DNA of 31,760 nt from Tabrizicola_A sp044377735 (GTDB lineage: Bacteria; Pseudomonadota; Alphaproteobacteria; Rhodobacterales; Rhodobacteraceae), in NCBI GenBank assembly GCA_044377735.1, contig JBILYK010000038.1, forward strand, positions 1 through 31,760, read 5' to 3'. How positions within the stretch are numbered: position 1 is the first letter of the stretch; each line of letters begins with the position of its first letter. A program made the position numbers and the translations under genes. Below the pieces are notes generated by a model, which was not told where the DNA came from, did no database searches, and saw nothing but the letters and a program-made list of their open reading frames with translations. Positions 17,650-24,859 of the stretch are shown in pieces.

Positions 17650-17772
17650 CCTTTCTTGAATGCCCGCGGTCAAGAGCTGCCGGTCAGCAACTACCCCCCA
17701 ACCCGCGATTCCTGTTCGCCGCAGCGAATCCCCGTTCTCATGGCGCCCGATGCGGCATTTGCTTCTTGGCAT

Positions 17773-17827
17773 GGGGTGGCGCCCCATCCGCAAATGACCG
17801 CCACCCTGCGCCACCCCGCCACCCCTG
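17773..17827 (+). repeat. GC-rich composite repeat, copy 1 (before the integrase)
   Basis: GGGGTGGC at 17773-17780 is followed by a 37-base block (17791-17827) starting CAAATGA and containing GCCACCC, GCCACCCC and GCCACCCC in a row. The block matches copy 2 at 20138-20174 in 36 of 37 bases. GGGGTGGC is the inverse of GCCACCCC, so each copy can fold or bind a symmetric protein. It lies 68 bases before the integrase start. Confidence 0.8.
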
Positions 17828-17895
17828 TCGTCGTGCATCGCTTGCCTGGGGCACGAATCCACGCCTCATGGGATGACGACAGGAGGGTGAGTTGC

Positions 17896-19155
17896 ATGGT
17901 CAACCGATTGCGCTTGAACGAGAAATCCGTCCGCGAGGCCGAACCGGCCAAGGGGCGGGACTATCAGATCTTCGATACCGAGGTGCGCGGTTTCGCCGTG
18001 TGCATATATCGATCCGGCAGCCGGGCCTTCACCATCGACTATCGCCATGCCGGGCGACAGCGGCGGATGACCATCGGGCGCTGGCCGGAATGGTCGACCA
18101 CAGCGGCGCGGGAACGGGCCAAGGAACTGCGGCGCGAGATCGACGCCGGGGGCGATCCGCTGGGGCAGAAGGAGACCGGGCGCGATGCCCCGCGGTTCAA
18201 GGATCTGATCGAACGCTACACCGAGGTGCATCTTCCGCACCTTTCCGCCCTGAACGCCTCCGACCAGAAATCGATGCTGGCGAAGATGGTGGCCCCGGAC
18301 TGGGGCAACAAACTGGTGACGGAAATCACCCCTTATGATGTGGAAAAGCTGCTGAACAAGGTGGCGGCGGGGCGGGCTCGGCCATCGAAGGCCAAGCCGA
18401 ACAACCGGGCTAGGAAGCTTCAGGGGCCAAAGCCCACGCCCGTGCGCGCCAATCGGACCGGTGAAGTGCTGCGCAAGATGTTCACCTTCGCCGTCAGCTG
18501 GGGCTGGCGCGATGACAATCCGGCGTCCAGTTTCCGCCGCCGGATCGAGAACCCGCGCGAACGGTTCCTGTGCCATGAGGAAATCCGCAAGCTTGCCGAG
18601 GCGCTGGAGGCGGCGGAGGATCGCCGCGCGGCCGACATCCTCCGGCTCTGTATGCTGACCGGGGCGCGGGTGGGCGAGGTCCGACAGGCCCGGTTCGAAC
18701 ATTTCAACCTCGAACATCTTAGCTGGTCCAAGCCCGCCGCCATGACCAAGCAGCGCAAGATCCACCGCCTACCGATCTCTGACGAAGCTGCGGCCATCGT
18801 GCGCCAACGCCAGTTGTTGGTGCCCCGGGGCTGCACACTGCTCTTCCCCGGTGACACGCCCGGTCAGCCGGTGAAGGAAATCCGCCGGTTCTGGGCGGGG
18901 ATCCAGAAGACGGTCGGGATCCCGGATGTGCGGATCCACGACTTGCGCCACACCTTTGCGTCTCTGCTGGTCAGCGGTGGCGCCTCGCTGGAAATGATCG
19001 GCAAACTGCTCGGCCACAGCCAGATGCAGACCACCCAGCGCTATGCACACCTGATGGACTCGCCGCTGCGCGCCGGGGTCGATGCCGTGGCCAGCGCCTT
19101 CCGACCCCGGCCAAAGTTGGTGCATGATGCGGGTGAGGCGCGGAAGTCGGCCTGA
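17896..19155 (+). CDS. Tyrosine recombinase/integrase of the genomic island
   Basis: A 419-residue phage-type integrase. An N-terminal arm-binding DUF4102-like domain (RLRLNEKSVREA, then IFDTEVRGFAV) is followed by a SAM-like core-binding region and a catalytic domain with Arg258 (TGARVGEV), His348 and Arg351 (HDLRH), His374 (LLGHS) and Tyr383 (QRYAHL). All catalytic residues are present. The start at 17896 is set by AGGAGG ten bases upstream; a longer in-frame reading back to 17656 crosses the GC-rich repeat and has no homology. It is the likely enzyme for the tRNA-fMet attachment scar at 12365, 5.5 kb away with the defence operon in between. Confidence 0.95.
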   Translation: MVNRLRLNEKSVREAEPAKGRDYQIFDTEVRGFAVCIYRSGSRAFTIDYRHAGRQRRMTIGRWPEWSTTAARERAKELRREIDAGGDPLGQKETGRDAPRFKDLIERYTEVHLPHLSALNASDQKSMLAKMVAPDWGNKLVTEITPYDVEKLLNKVAAGRARPSKAKPNNRARKLQGPKPTPVRANRTGEVLRKMFTFAVSWGWRDDNPASSFRRRIENPRERFLCHEEIRKLAEALEAAEDRRAADILRLCMLTGARVGEVRQARFEHFNLEHLSWSKPAAMTKQRKIHRLPISDEAAAIVRQRQLLVPRGCTLLFPGDTPGQPVKEIRRFWAGIQKTVGIPDVRIHDLRHTFASLLVSGGASLEMIGKLLGHSQMQTTQRYAHLMDSPLRAGVDAVASAFRPRPKLVHDAGEARKSA

Positions 19156-19192
19156 ACGACCCCCGCGCCCATTGCTGTCATCATGCCGATGA

Positions 19193-19789
19193 TCAGCAGG
19201 ATCCCCGCAGCGCCTTCCAGATCGGAGTGAGCCTGCGGCGGATCGTGCGTTCATCGGGCACTTCGCCGCCATCGCCGTTGGCGACAAACCATTCCTGCAC
19301 CTCGCCCAGCCATTCGGCCTGCGTCGCGGGCAGACCCTGATCGTGGATCCGCACCATCAGGGCGATGTACATCCCGTCCCAGTCATAGCGGGCGGTCGAC
19401 CCGATGTGTGCGGCCGGGCGGCGCAGCAGATCGCAGTCCGTCTCAAACCTATGCACATCCTTCGCCATGATCAGCAGATCGGCCAGCGTGACGGTGATCC
19501 CTGTCGGATGATCGGGCAATTCGATCCATTCCGTCTGGTTCAAAGGTCGAACTTGCCAGAGCCTACTGACGGTCGGACCCGTGCCGCAACGGCGAAACAT
19601 CTGCAGGATGTCCGTAACCAGCACGGCGACGAAGCCTGCGATCTTGCGCAAACCGGGAATGCTGGGTGCGATTGCCGTGACGATGTCGAACCTGCCCGCG
19701 GAGGCCCAGCCCGCAATATCGGCCAGCGTGCAGTCCCAGCGGGCTGCGGCTTCGTGAAGGGTAAAATACTCTCGGGGTGGCAGTGCCAT
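19193..19789 (-). CDS. Conserved hypothetical protein with excisionase-like N terminus
   Basis: A 198-residue protein not recognised by name. The first 35 residues (YFTLHEAAARWDCTLADIAG) look like a MerR/excisionase-type helix-turn-helix. The middle is mixed alpha/beta, and the end (PDERTIRRRLTPIW) suggests a second DNA-binding helix. It is convergent with the integrase, and AGGAG lies 7 bases before the ATG. The position between integrase and AlpA-like gene suggests an element regulator, but function is unknown. 19790-20118 upstream holds no gene I can support. Confidence 0.75.
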   Translation of the reverse strand: MALPPREYFTLHEAAARWDCTLADIAGWASAGRFDIVTAIAPSIPGLRKIAGFVAVLVTDILQMFRRCGTGPTVSRLWQVRPLNQTEWIELPDHPTGITVTLADLLIMAKDVHRFETDCDLLRRPAAHIGSTARYDWDGMYIALMVRIHDQGLPATQAEWLGEVQEWFVANGDGGEVPDERTIRRRLTPIWKALRGSC

Positions 19790-20118
19790 GCCTCAACTCC
19801 TTGTTCTTGTGATTTTGAAACAGGCCAGCGAACCGCGCTCCGGATGGAGGCAGCCTCAGGCCTGGTGGTCGGGAAATGTGGGGTCAGCCGCGCTGGTAAT
19901 CTGCGGCTGCGTGCGACTGGGGAAAGATCAGGCGCAGTTCAAAAATGATCTCAGCCATCCCTGTCCCCCCTCTCCTGTCGGCCCTGCGAAACGACTCGCC
20001 CGACGGATGTAATCGCCCTTCCCTGGCGGGCGCAATCCAACTCCCCGCTTGACAGGGGGGCATGCGCGGCGACTCGGCAGGTGACCGAAGCACATCTTCG
20101 AAAACATCAATAAAACAA

Positions 20119-20174
20119 GGGGTGGCACTGGTCGCGACAAATGAGCGCCACCCTGCGCCACCCCGCCACCCCTG
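20119..20174 (+). repeat. GC-rich composite repeat, copy 2 (before the AlpA-like gene)
   Basis: GGGGTGGC at 20119-20126 and the block 20138-20174 repeat copy 1 with one mismatch. The gap between the parts is one base longer. It stands 62 bases before the AlpA-like gene, mirroring the position of copy 1 before the integrase, so both genes probably share a regulator or recombination-protein site. Confidence 0.8.
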
Positions 20175-20235
20175 CCGATCTGCTCTCGGTTCCTGACGAC
20201 GACGGCCCATCCCGGGCGGCGATCAGGAGGCAGGC

Positions 20236-20481
20236 ATGATTCAACCACAGACTGAACCGGAAACCGGCGGCGGCGCACTGCTCGCGGGCTGGATCACCCG
20301 CAAGGCGCTGGCCGACGCGCTGAGCGTGACAGTCGACACCCTGGGGCGCTGGGAGGCCCGGCGCTTCGGCCCGCCCTGCGTGCGCGCCGGGCGCATGGTG
20401 CTCTACCGGCGCCGGGCGGTGCAGGACTGGTTGGCCACACAGGAGATGCCGCGCGCAAAAGTGGCCGGAGGGCGGAAATGA
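20236..20481 (+). CDS. AlpA/excisionase-like helix-turn-helix protein
   Basis: An 81-residue protein. Residues about 19-70 form a winged helix of the excisionase/AlpA kind (ITRKALADALSVTVDTLGRW, then a basic wing and an RRRAVQDWL recognition-type helix). Such proteins direct integrase toward excision or activate it. AGGAGG lies 8 bases upstream, after copy 2 of the GC-rich repeat. It starts a run of genes each overlapping the next by four bases, so it heads the element's early operon. Confidence 0.85.
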   Translation: MIQPQTEPETGGGALLAGWITRKALADALSVTVDTLGRWEARRFGPPCVRAGRMVLYRRRAVQDWLATQEMPRAKVAGGRK

Positions 20482-20759
20482 CCTGCCTTGCCATGACGAC
20501 ACCCTGCTCCATTCGCCAGATTGTGCCCCTCGTCAGCGTCGACCAGTGGCGCCGCGACCGGCTGATCGAGGCCCGCAGCATCCTTGCCGACGCGACCCGG
20601 CACCCTTCCTCCCTCGTGATCATCGCCGCGCGGGTCGTCATCGGCCTGACCGGCGATGCCGCTGAATGTGCCGAAGCCATCGACCTGGCTCGCGAACGCG
20701 ATCCCCGGCCGCTCCATGCCGTCTCTGCTGTCGCGTTCCAGAACGGTGGTGCCGCGTGA
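20478..20759 (+). CDS. Small conserved protein of the element operon
   Basis: A 93-residue protein, unrecognised. It is helical, with an RRDRLIEARSILADATRH amphipathic stretch and a hydrophobic SSLVIIAARVVIGL segment. The start overlaps the AlpA-like stop (ATGA) and its stop overlaps the nuclease start (GTGA). Codon use matches its neighbours. Function unknown. Confidence 0.7.
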   Translation: MTCLAMTTPCSIRQIVPLVSVDQWRRDRLIEARSILADATRHPSSLVIIAARVVIGLTGDAAECAEAIDLARERDPRPLHAVSAVAFQNGGAA

Positions 20760-21151
20760 ACCGCCGCAGCACCCCCGAGGCCGATGCCCAGCGCGCCATT
20801 GTCCAGGCCCTGCGCTTTGCGCTCCCTCGCGATGCCATCGTCCATCATTGCGCCAATGAGGTCACCGAGGCCGGGCCCCGAGGTGCACGCCGTCAGGCGA
20901 TCCTCGTCGGCATGGGCGTCCATGCCGGTTTTGCCGACCTGATCGTAATCTCCGGCGGCCGTGTCCTCTTTCTCGAGGTCAAAAGCCAGACCGGCCGGTT
21001 GCGCAAATCGCAGGAGGTCTTCCGCGACACCGTCGTCTCGCAGGGTTTCGGCTGGGCGCTGGTGCGGTCGGTCGATGACGCGCTGGGCGCTCTGGCTGAT
21101 CACGGATTCACCAGCCGCGTGCAGCTTCCGGTCCGGAGGGCTGCGCCATGA
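20756..21151 (+). CDS. VRR-NUC-domain nuclease
   Basis: A 131-residue protein made almost only of a VRR-NUC (PD-(D/E)xK) fold: GFADLIVI supplies the metal-binding Asp, LFLEVKSQTGRLRKSQ supplies E-x-K and the following Gln/Lys, and FRDTVVSQGFGWALVRSVDD is the C-terminal helix and strand. These single-domain nucleases occur in phages and act on branched or structured DNA during replication or recombination. The start is a GTG overlapping the preceding stop. It lies just before the replication-initiator-like gene, consistent with a replication module. Confidence 0.88.
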   Translation: MNRRSTPEADAQRAIVQALRFALPRDAIVHHCANEVTEAGPRGARRQAILVGMGVHAGFADLIVISGGRVLFLEVKSQTGRLRKSQEVFRDTVVSQGFGWALVRSVDDALGALADHGFTSRVQLPVRRAAP

Positions 21152-22143
21152 GCCACAAGGCCACCCTCTGGGCCATCGAACAGCGCGGGCTGAAGCCCAC
21201 GACAAAGATCGTGCTCTGGCATCTCTGCGACCGCTTCAACCCTGACTTTGGCTGCTTCCCCTCGCAGGCGCGGCTGGCCCATGATTGCGAGATCAGCCGA
21301 TCCACCCTGAACGACCATCTCGACCGGCTGGAGGCGGCAAAACTGCTGCGGCGCGTACCGCGCGTCGATCCGGTCACCAAACGCCAGATGCCGACGCGCT
21401 ACATCTTGGGGTTTGAGGATGTTTGCGCACTTCATGATCCCGAGCCGTGTCCGGAAACCGGACATGGGGATTGGCCGATTCCTTGTGGTGAGGCATTTGC
21501 GCAAGGCACCGACAATCCGGCCGACCCGTCTCCGGATATCGGACACGGAAATCCACCCAAAGCCGTGTCCGGATTTTGCCCCGACCCGTGGCCGGAAAAT
21601 GGCCAAAGCCGTGTCCGAAATCCGGACACTAACCTTGTAAGAGAACCCTTAAGAAAACCTGTAAAGGAGGAGGAGGGCGCGCAAGCCTGCGCGGCGATCT
21701 CTGATCAGTTTTTCGGGGAAGTGCTGGCTGCGCTGGGCCTCGATGCCACCGCTCTGCCCGGCTGGTGGCAAGGCTGGCCGCCGCGACTGCACGTCCAACG
21801 CTGGTGCGACGAGCTGGGGCTGACGGAGGCGGAAATCGTCGCCGCAGCCGAGGCATCCCGCCAGGAACACCCCGAACCGCCCGATGGGCCGAAGGCGCTG
21901 GACCGCGCCATGCAGCGTGCCGCCAAGCGCAAGGTCGAAGCTGCCGGGCAGAACCGTCGGAAGCGCAAGTCCGAACCGGCACCAGCGGCAAAGCCGATCA
22001 CCGACCTCCCCGCCTTCTACGCCAAGATCGTCAACGCGGACGGATACCTGCCGGTCAGCGCGATCAGCAACACCATGCGCGATGCCATGCTGGGCCGAGG
22101 GCTTGTTACGGCCGAACGCCTGCGCGAGCGGGGGATCCGGTGA
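21148..22143 (+). CDS. Winged-helix replication-initiator-like protein
   Basis: A 331-residue protein. Residues 1-90 form a replication-initiator-type winged helix (TTKIVLWHLCDRF, then FPSQARLAHDCEISRSTLND as helix-turn-helix). Residues about 100-165 are a low-complexity Pro/Gly linker encoded by palindromic DNA repeats. The C-terminal half is helical and basic (KRKVEAAGQNRRKRK) with an end domain, possibly loading a helicase. Binding domain, linker with repeats, partner domain is the layout of lambda O-type initiators. The start overlaps the nuclease stop by ATGA. It could instead be a transcription regulator, but the in-gene repeats argue for replication. Confidence 0.75.
   Translation: MSHKATLWAIEQRGLKPTTKIVLWHLCDRFNPDFGCFPSQARLAHDCEISRSTLNDHLDRLEAAKLLRRVPRVDPVTKRQMPTRYILGFEDVCALHDPEPCPETGHGDWPIPCGEAFAQGTDNPADPSPDIGHGNPPKAVSGFCPDPWPENGQSRVRNPDTNLVREPLRKPVKEEEGAQACAAISDQFFGEVLAALGLDATALPGWWQGWPPRLHVQRWCDELGLTEAEIVAAAEASRQEHPEPPDGPKALDRAMQRAAKRKVEAAGQNRRKRKSEPAPAAKPITDLPAFYAKIVNADGYLPVSAISNTMRDAMLGRGLVTAERLRERGIR
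21448..21675 (+). repeat. In-gene palindromic repeats plus AT-rich tract (candidate origin)
   Basis: Five related sites of TGTCCGG type: 21448-21464 (TGTCCGG, AAA, CCGGACA, perfect), 21529-21545 (TCTCCGG, ATA, TCGGACA), 21566 (TGTCCGG, weak right half), 21589 (TGGCCGG), and 21611-21629 (GTGTCCG...CGGACAC). The last three are 23 bases apart. They are followed by an AT- and A-rich stretch (21629-21675) unusual for this GC-rich gene. Iterons plus an unwinding tract inside the initiator gene resemble the lambda O origin. Confidence 0.6.
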
Positions 22144-23390
22144 ATGGCATGGTGTCACGTCCCCGGCACGGATTGTCCCTCTGCGCAGGCGGCGGAGGCC
22201 TTGATCTGGGCCTCATGCTGGCCGAACCCGGATTTCACACTCGGGCATTTGTCGAATGGGAGGATTGGCCACGTGCCGTCCTCATCACAGCCCAGCGCGC
22301 CGGGTATTTCGCCCCGGCGCCAATCTGGGATGACCTGCGCAGCTTCGATGCCCGGCCGTTTCGTGGGGCCTTCGACATCGTCCTCGCCGGATATCCCTGC
22401 CAGCCCTTCAGTGCCGCTGGCAAACGGGGTGGCGCCGATGATCCCCGCCACCTCTGGCCAGATGTCGCCCGCGTCATCGGCGAATGTTCCCCCGAATGGG
22501 TCTTCCTGGAAAACGTGCCCGGTCACGTCACCCTCGGCCTTGAAACCGTCCTGCGAGAGCTTTGGGGCATGGGCTACACGCCTGCGGCGGGTCTGTTCTC
22601 GGCGGCAGAAGTCGGCGCGCCGCACCAGCGGCTGCGCATCTTCATCCTGGCCCACACCGATGAGCCTGCATCCGGGCACTGCAAGCTACAACCCCGCTGG
22701 GAACAGCGACTTCACCCGCAAGGCCGAGGCGCTGGCGTTGGGCATCACCAACTGGTCGACGCCGAAGGCGACGGACGGGGCGAAGGGTGGGCCGGGCCAG
22801 AGCTATGGCTCGGGAGGGATGCCGCCCCTGCCAGCTCAGGCAGCACAATGGCAAACGCCGATGGCCGACGATCAGATGGATCGGCTGCGGGGCAAGATCA
22901 ACAGTCGGGGCGAACCCAAGCTATCGGCGCAGGCGCTGCAATGGCCCACTCCAGCCGCACAGAACTGGAAGGGCTCCAGCGAGGCCAGCGTGACCCGGGC
23001 CGATGGCAAATCCCGGATGGATATCCTGCATTACCGAGCGGAACAGGGCTTCACCCACCCGGACCCGGCGATCATGTCGGATGGGCGGCGGTCCTCGCAT
23101 CATGCCCCGATCTCGCGCCCGCTATGGGCTTCGATGATTGCCTCGCATGGGCGCGTCGTCTCGCGGCGGATCCTGAAGGGCCGATCACGACGGCGGCTGA
23201 ACCCGCTCTTCGTCCGATGGCTGATGGGCTGGCCTATCGGGCACGCGCTCTGCGCCTGCTCGGCAACGGAGTTCACCCTCTGGCAGCAGCACATGCGTGG
23301 CGCTCTCTCGCATCTGCCCATGGCCTCGGGCCCGTGGATCTGGCGGCCGGAAACCCAATCCCAGCGCCCCGCGCAAATGACCCTGTTTGA
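22140..23390 (+). CDS. C5-cytosine DNA methyltransferase
   Basis: A 416-residue methyltransferase. Motif I is LSLCAGGGGLDLG (about 12-24). Motif IV is GYPCQPFS, with catalytic Cys87. Motif VI is LENVPG (Glu124). The motif VIII region is QRLRIFI, and motif X is LLGNGVHPLAAAHAW near residue 375. It methylates cytosine at C5, protecting the element's DNA. The start is GTG 22140, overlapping the initiator stop by GTGA like its neighbours; ATG 22149 is possible. The stretch from about 22660 to 23090 has poor third-position GC in this frame, while another frame looks coding there, so the middle may be dual-coding. Confidence 0.85.
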   Translation: MNGMVSRPRHGLSLCAGGGGLDLGLMLAEPGFHTRAFVEWEDWPRAVLITAQRAGYFAPAPIWDDLRSFDARPFRGAFDIVLAGYPCQPFSAAGKRGGADDPRHLWPDVARVIGECSPEWVFLENVPGHVTLGLETVLRELWGMGYTPAAGLFSAAEVGAPHQRLRIFILAHTDEPASGHCKLQPRWEQRLHPQGRGAGVGHHQLVDAEGDGRGEGWAGPELWLGRDAAPASSGSTMANADGRRSDGSAAGQDQQSGRTQAIGAGAAMAHSSRTELEGLQRGQRDPGRWQIPDGYPALPSGTGLHPPGPGDHVGWAAVLASCPDLAPAMGFDDCLAWARRLAADPEGPITTAAEPALRPMADGLAYRARALRLLGNGVHPLAAAHAWRSLASAHGLGPVDLAAGNPIPAPRANDPV

Positions 23391-23406
23391 GGGAATGCTG
23401 CCATGA
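22660..23406 (+). CDS. Overlapping reading frame within the methyltransferase gene
   Basis: In a second frame on the same strand a 248-residue reading starts at ATG 22660 (the frame is open back to 22144). Third positions are mostly G/C, as in neighbours. Motifs such as NWSTPKATDGAKGGP, WPTPAAQNWKG and LNPLFVRWLMGWPIGH are those of phage-type cytosine methyltransferase C-terminal/target regions. Its TGA overlaps the next gene's ATG by four bases, as throughout this operon, whereas the main frame ends 16 bases earlier. It may be a separate protein, a frameshift product, or a remnant of a recombined methyltransferase. No ribosome site is evident at 22660. Confidence 0.5.
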   Translation: MSLHPGTASYNPAGNSDFTRKAEALALGITNWSTPKATDGAKGGPGQSYGSGGMPPLPAQAAQWQTPMADDQMDRLRGKINSRGEPKLSAQALQWPTPAAQNWKGSSEASVTRADGKSRMDILHYRAEQGFTHPDPAIMSDGRRSSHHAPISRPLWASMIASHGRVVSRRILKGRSRRRLNPLFVRWLMGWPIGHALCACSATEFTLWQQHMRGALSHLPMASGPWIWRPETQSQRPAQMTLFEGMLP

Positions 23407-24071
23407 GCATGCAGGGTCGGATCAGCCGCGCGGGCGGCACGAAGATCAAGCGCGCGCTAGCCGTCCAGGCGGCGCTGGAATGGGCGTTCCGCGTGGAGCA
23501 GGCGCAACTGGAACTCCCGCCGCCAAAAGGCGTGACGGAGGAAGGCTTCGGCTTTGGCCTCGAATACGTCCTGCTGCAACGCGCCATGCTTGGCTGCAAG
23601 GTCGACGGCGGTCAGCACAAGATGGGCAGTTACACCCATCCCGATGCTGAGGTGATCGCCGCCACCGTCGCAGGCATGCCCGACAGCCTCGGCGGCATCC
23701 GCATGGCGATCCAGATGGCCGAACTGGCGCGCGCTGGAATGACCCCGGACTGGATGCCAGGCGTCGTCCCGCGTTGCGTCCCGATGGAAACCAAGAACAA
23801 CCAGCATGGTGAGCGGGCGACGACCATCATCGTCGGCACCGAACGGGTGAAAACGCGCGGCAAGTGGCGAACGGTCGAGTTGTTAGCTTGCCCAGTCACT
23901 TGGCGGCCGCATCCAGAACAGATCGCATCCGCCCGACGCTGCTACGAGGATTGGTGGCAGGCACTGGACTGGGTGCGGGATGGGATGCTGGCGGGCGGCA
24001 TGCTTCGTGAGGTCGAAGTGACAACGGCGATGCCGAAAGTGCGGCCATGGCTGGCTTCATCGCGCAAATAG
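23403..24071 (+). CDS. Conserved hypothetical protein of the integrative element
   Basis: A 222-residue protein of unknown function. It begins with a basic, Gly-containing segment (GRISRAGGTKIKRALAV), has a middle with FGLEYVLLQRAML and GSYTHPDAEVIAATVAG, then a beta-rich part (TTIIVGTERVKTRGKW) and a Trp-rich helical end. No catalytic motif is recognised. It ends the run of coupled genes, starting on the stop of the overlapping methyltransferase frame (ATGA). The conserved look and lack of frameshifts suggest a functional element protein, perhaps replication or packaging related. Confidence 0.7.
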   Translation: MSMQGRISRAGGTKIKRALAVQAALEWAFRVEQAQLELPPPKGVTEEGFGFGLEYVLLQRAMLGCKVDGGQHKMGSYTHPDAEVIAATVAGMPDSLGGIRMAIQMAELARAGMTPDWMPGVVPRCVPMETKNNQHGERATTIIVGTERVKTRGKWRTVELLACPVTWRPHPEQIASARRCYEDWWQALDWVRDGMLAGGMLREVEVTTAMPKVRPWLASSRK

Positions 24072-24138
24072 CCGCCTTTCCAATGTGATACTCCTGCAGA
24101 TCGGTCAAATCTGTTCCGGTATACAGCGCAGCTTTGGC

Positions 24139-24166
24139 TTGATTGCAATGCTATCACTGCCTATCT
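24139..24166 (+). promoter_or_regulatory. Possible promoter of the toxin-antitoxin pair
   Basis: TTGATT (24139-24144), 16 bases, then CTATCT (24161-24166), 24 bases before the antitoxin ATG in an AT-richer gap. The -10 is weak. Toxin-antitoxin operons usually autoregulate here. Confidence 0.3.
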
Positions 24167-24190
24167 TCGGTCCTGCAACCGGAGGGCACC

Positions 24191-24433
24191 ATGGCCAGTA
24201 TCACGATTCGCAATCTCGACGACGATGTAAAGCGCCGCCTGCGCGTACGCGCGGCCGAGCATGGCCGCTCGATGGAGGAAGAGGCGCGCGACATCCTGCG
24301 GCAGGTTGTCGGCCAGCCCAGCGCCCCGAAGAACCTCGGCCATGCAATCCATGCCCGGTTCGCAGCGGTGGGCGGCATCGACCTGCCACCAACAAAGCGC
24401 AGCGCGATGCGGCCCACACCGGACTTCGAGTGA
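24191..24433 (+). CDS. fitA: FitA-like ribbon-helix-helix antitoxin
   Basis: An 80-residue antitoxin. The first 40 residues form a ribbon-helix-helix DNA-binding fold (ASITIRNLDDDVKRRLRVRA, then RSMEEEARDILRQ), and the flexible C-terminal half should wrap the toxin. It represses its own promoter and neutralises the PIN toxin encoded 3 bases downstream. The start is ATG 24191, with GGAGGG 4 bases upstream; an upstream in-frame ATG at 24143 would add 16 residues without homology and cover the promoter. Confidence 0.9.
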   Translation: MASITIRNLDDDVKRRLRVRAAEHGRSMEEEARDILRQVVGQPSAPKNLGHAIHARFAAVGGIDLPPTKRSAMRPTPDFE

Positions 24434-24436
24434 TCA

Positions 24437-24859
24437 ATGATCCTCCTCGATACCAACGTGATATCCGAACTGATGCGCGCGGAACCAGCGCAGAATGTGC
24501 TGGGCTGGTTTGGCGACCATGACGCAGGCGATCTGTTCATCTCCGCGGTCACCGAGGCGGAACTGCGCACCGGCGTCGCGATCCTTCCCGATGGCCAGCG
24601 CCGCGATCGGCTGCAACTGGCCATCGACGCGATGATCGATCAGGATTTCCAAGGCCGCATCCTGCCCTTCGATAGCCTTGCTGCCAAAGTCTACGCCGAG
24701 ATTGCGGCCCAGCGCCGCGCTGTAGGCCGACCCATTGCCGAGGCCGACTGCCAGATCGCCGCCATCGCCCGCGCCACAGATGCCCCCATTGCCACCCGCA
24801 ACGTCAAGGATTTTGACGGCTGCGGCGTTCGCGTGATTAACCCCTGGAATGCCGAATGA
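24437..24859 (+). CDS. fitB: FitB/VapC-like PIN-domain toxin ribonuclease
   Basis: A 140-residue PIN-domain ribonuclease with the acidic metal site visible: Asp5 (LLDTNVISEL), Glu42 (AVTEAELRTG), Asp104 (AEADCQIA) and Asp125 (TRNVKDF). Such toxins cut tRNA or mRNA when the antitoxin is lost, which stabilises mobile DNA. It follows the antitoxin by 3 bases, and its stop overlaps the start of the large methyltransferase (ATGA), so the addiction pair is read into the restriction-like cluster. Confidence 0.92.
   Translation: MILLDTNVISELMRAEPAQNVLGWFGDHDAGDLFISAVTEAELRTGVAILPDGQRRDRLQLAIDAMIDQDFQGRILPFDSLAAKVYAEIAAQRRAVGRPIAEADCQIAAIARATDAPIATRNVKDFDGCGVRVINPWNAE

Noticed and set aside
17656..17895. 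80-residue N-terminal extension of the integrase
   Set aside because: It crosses the GC-rich repeat, has no integrase similarity, and AGGAGG stands directly before ATG 17896.
17312..17895. Strong sigma-70 promoter for the SIR2 operon
   Set aside because: No -35/-10 pair with acceptable match and spacing could be found by eye; only a short palindrome is reported.
21448..21629. CRISPR array at the palindromic repeats
   Set aside because: The repeats are short, imperfect, unevenly spaced and lie inside a coding gene; no cas genes are present anywhere in the window.
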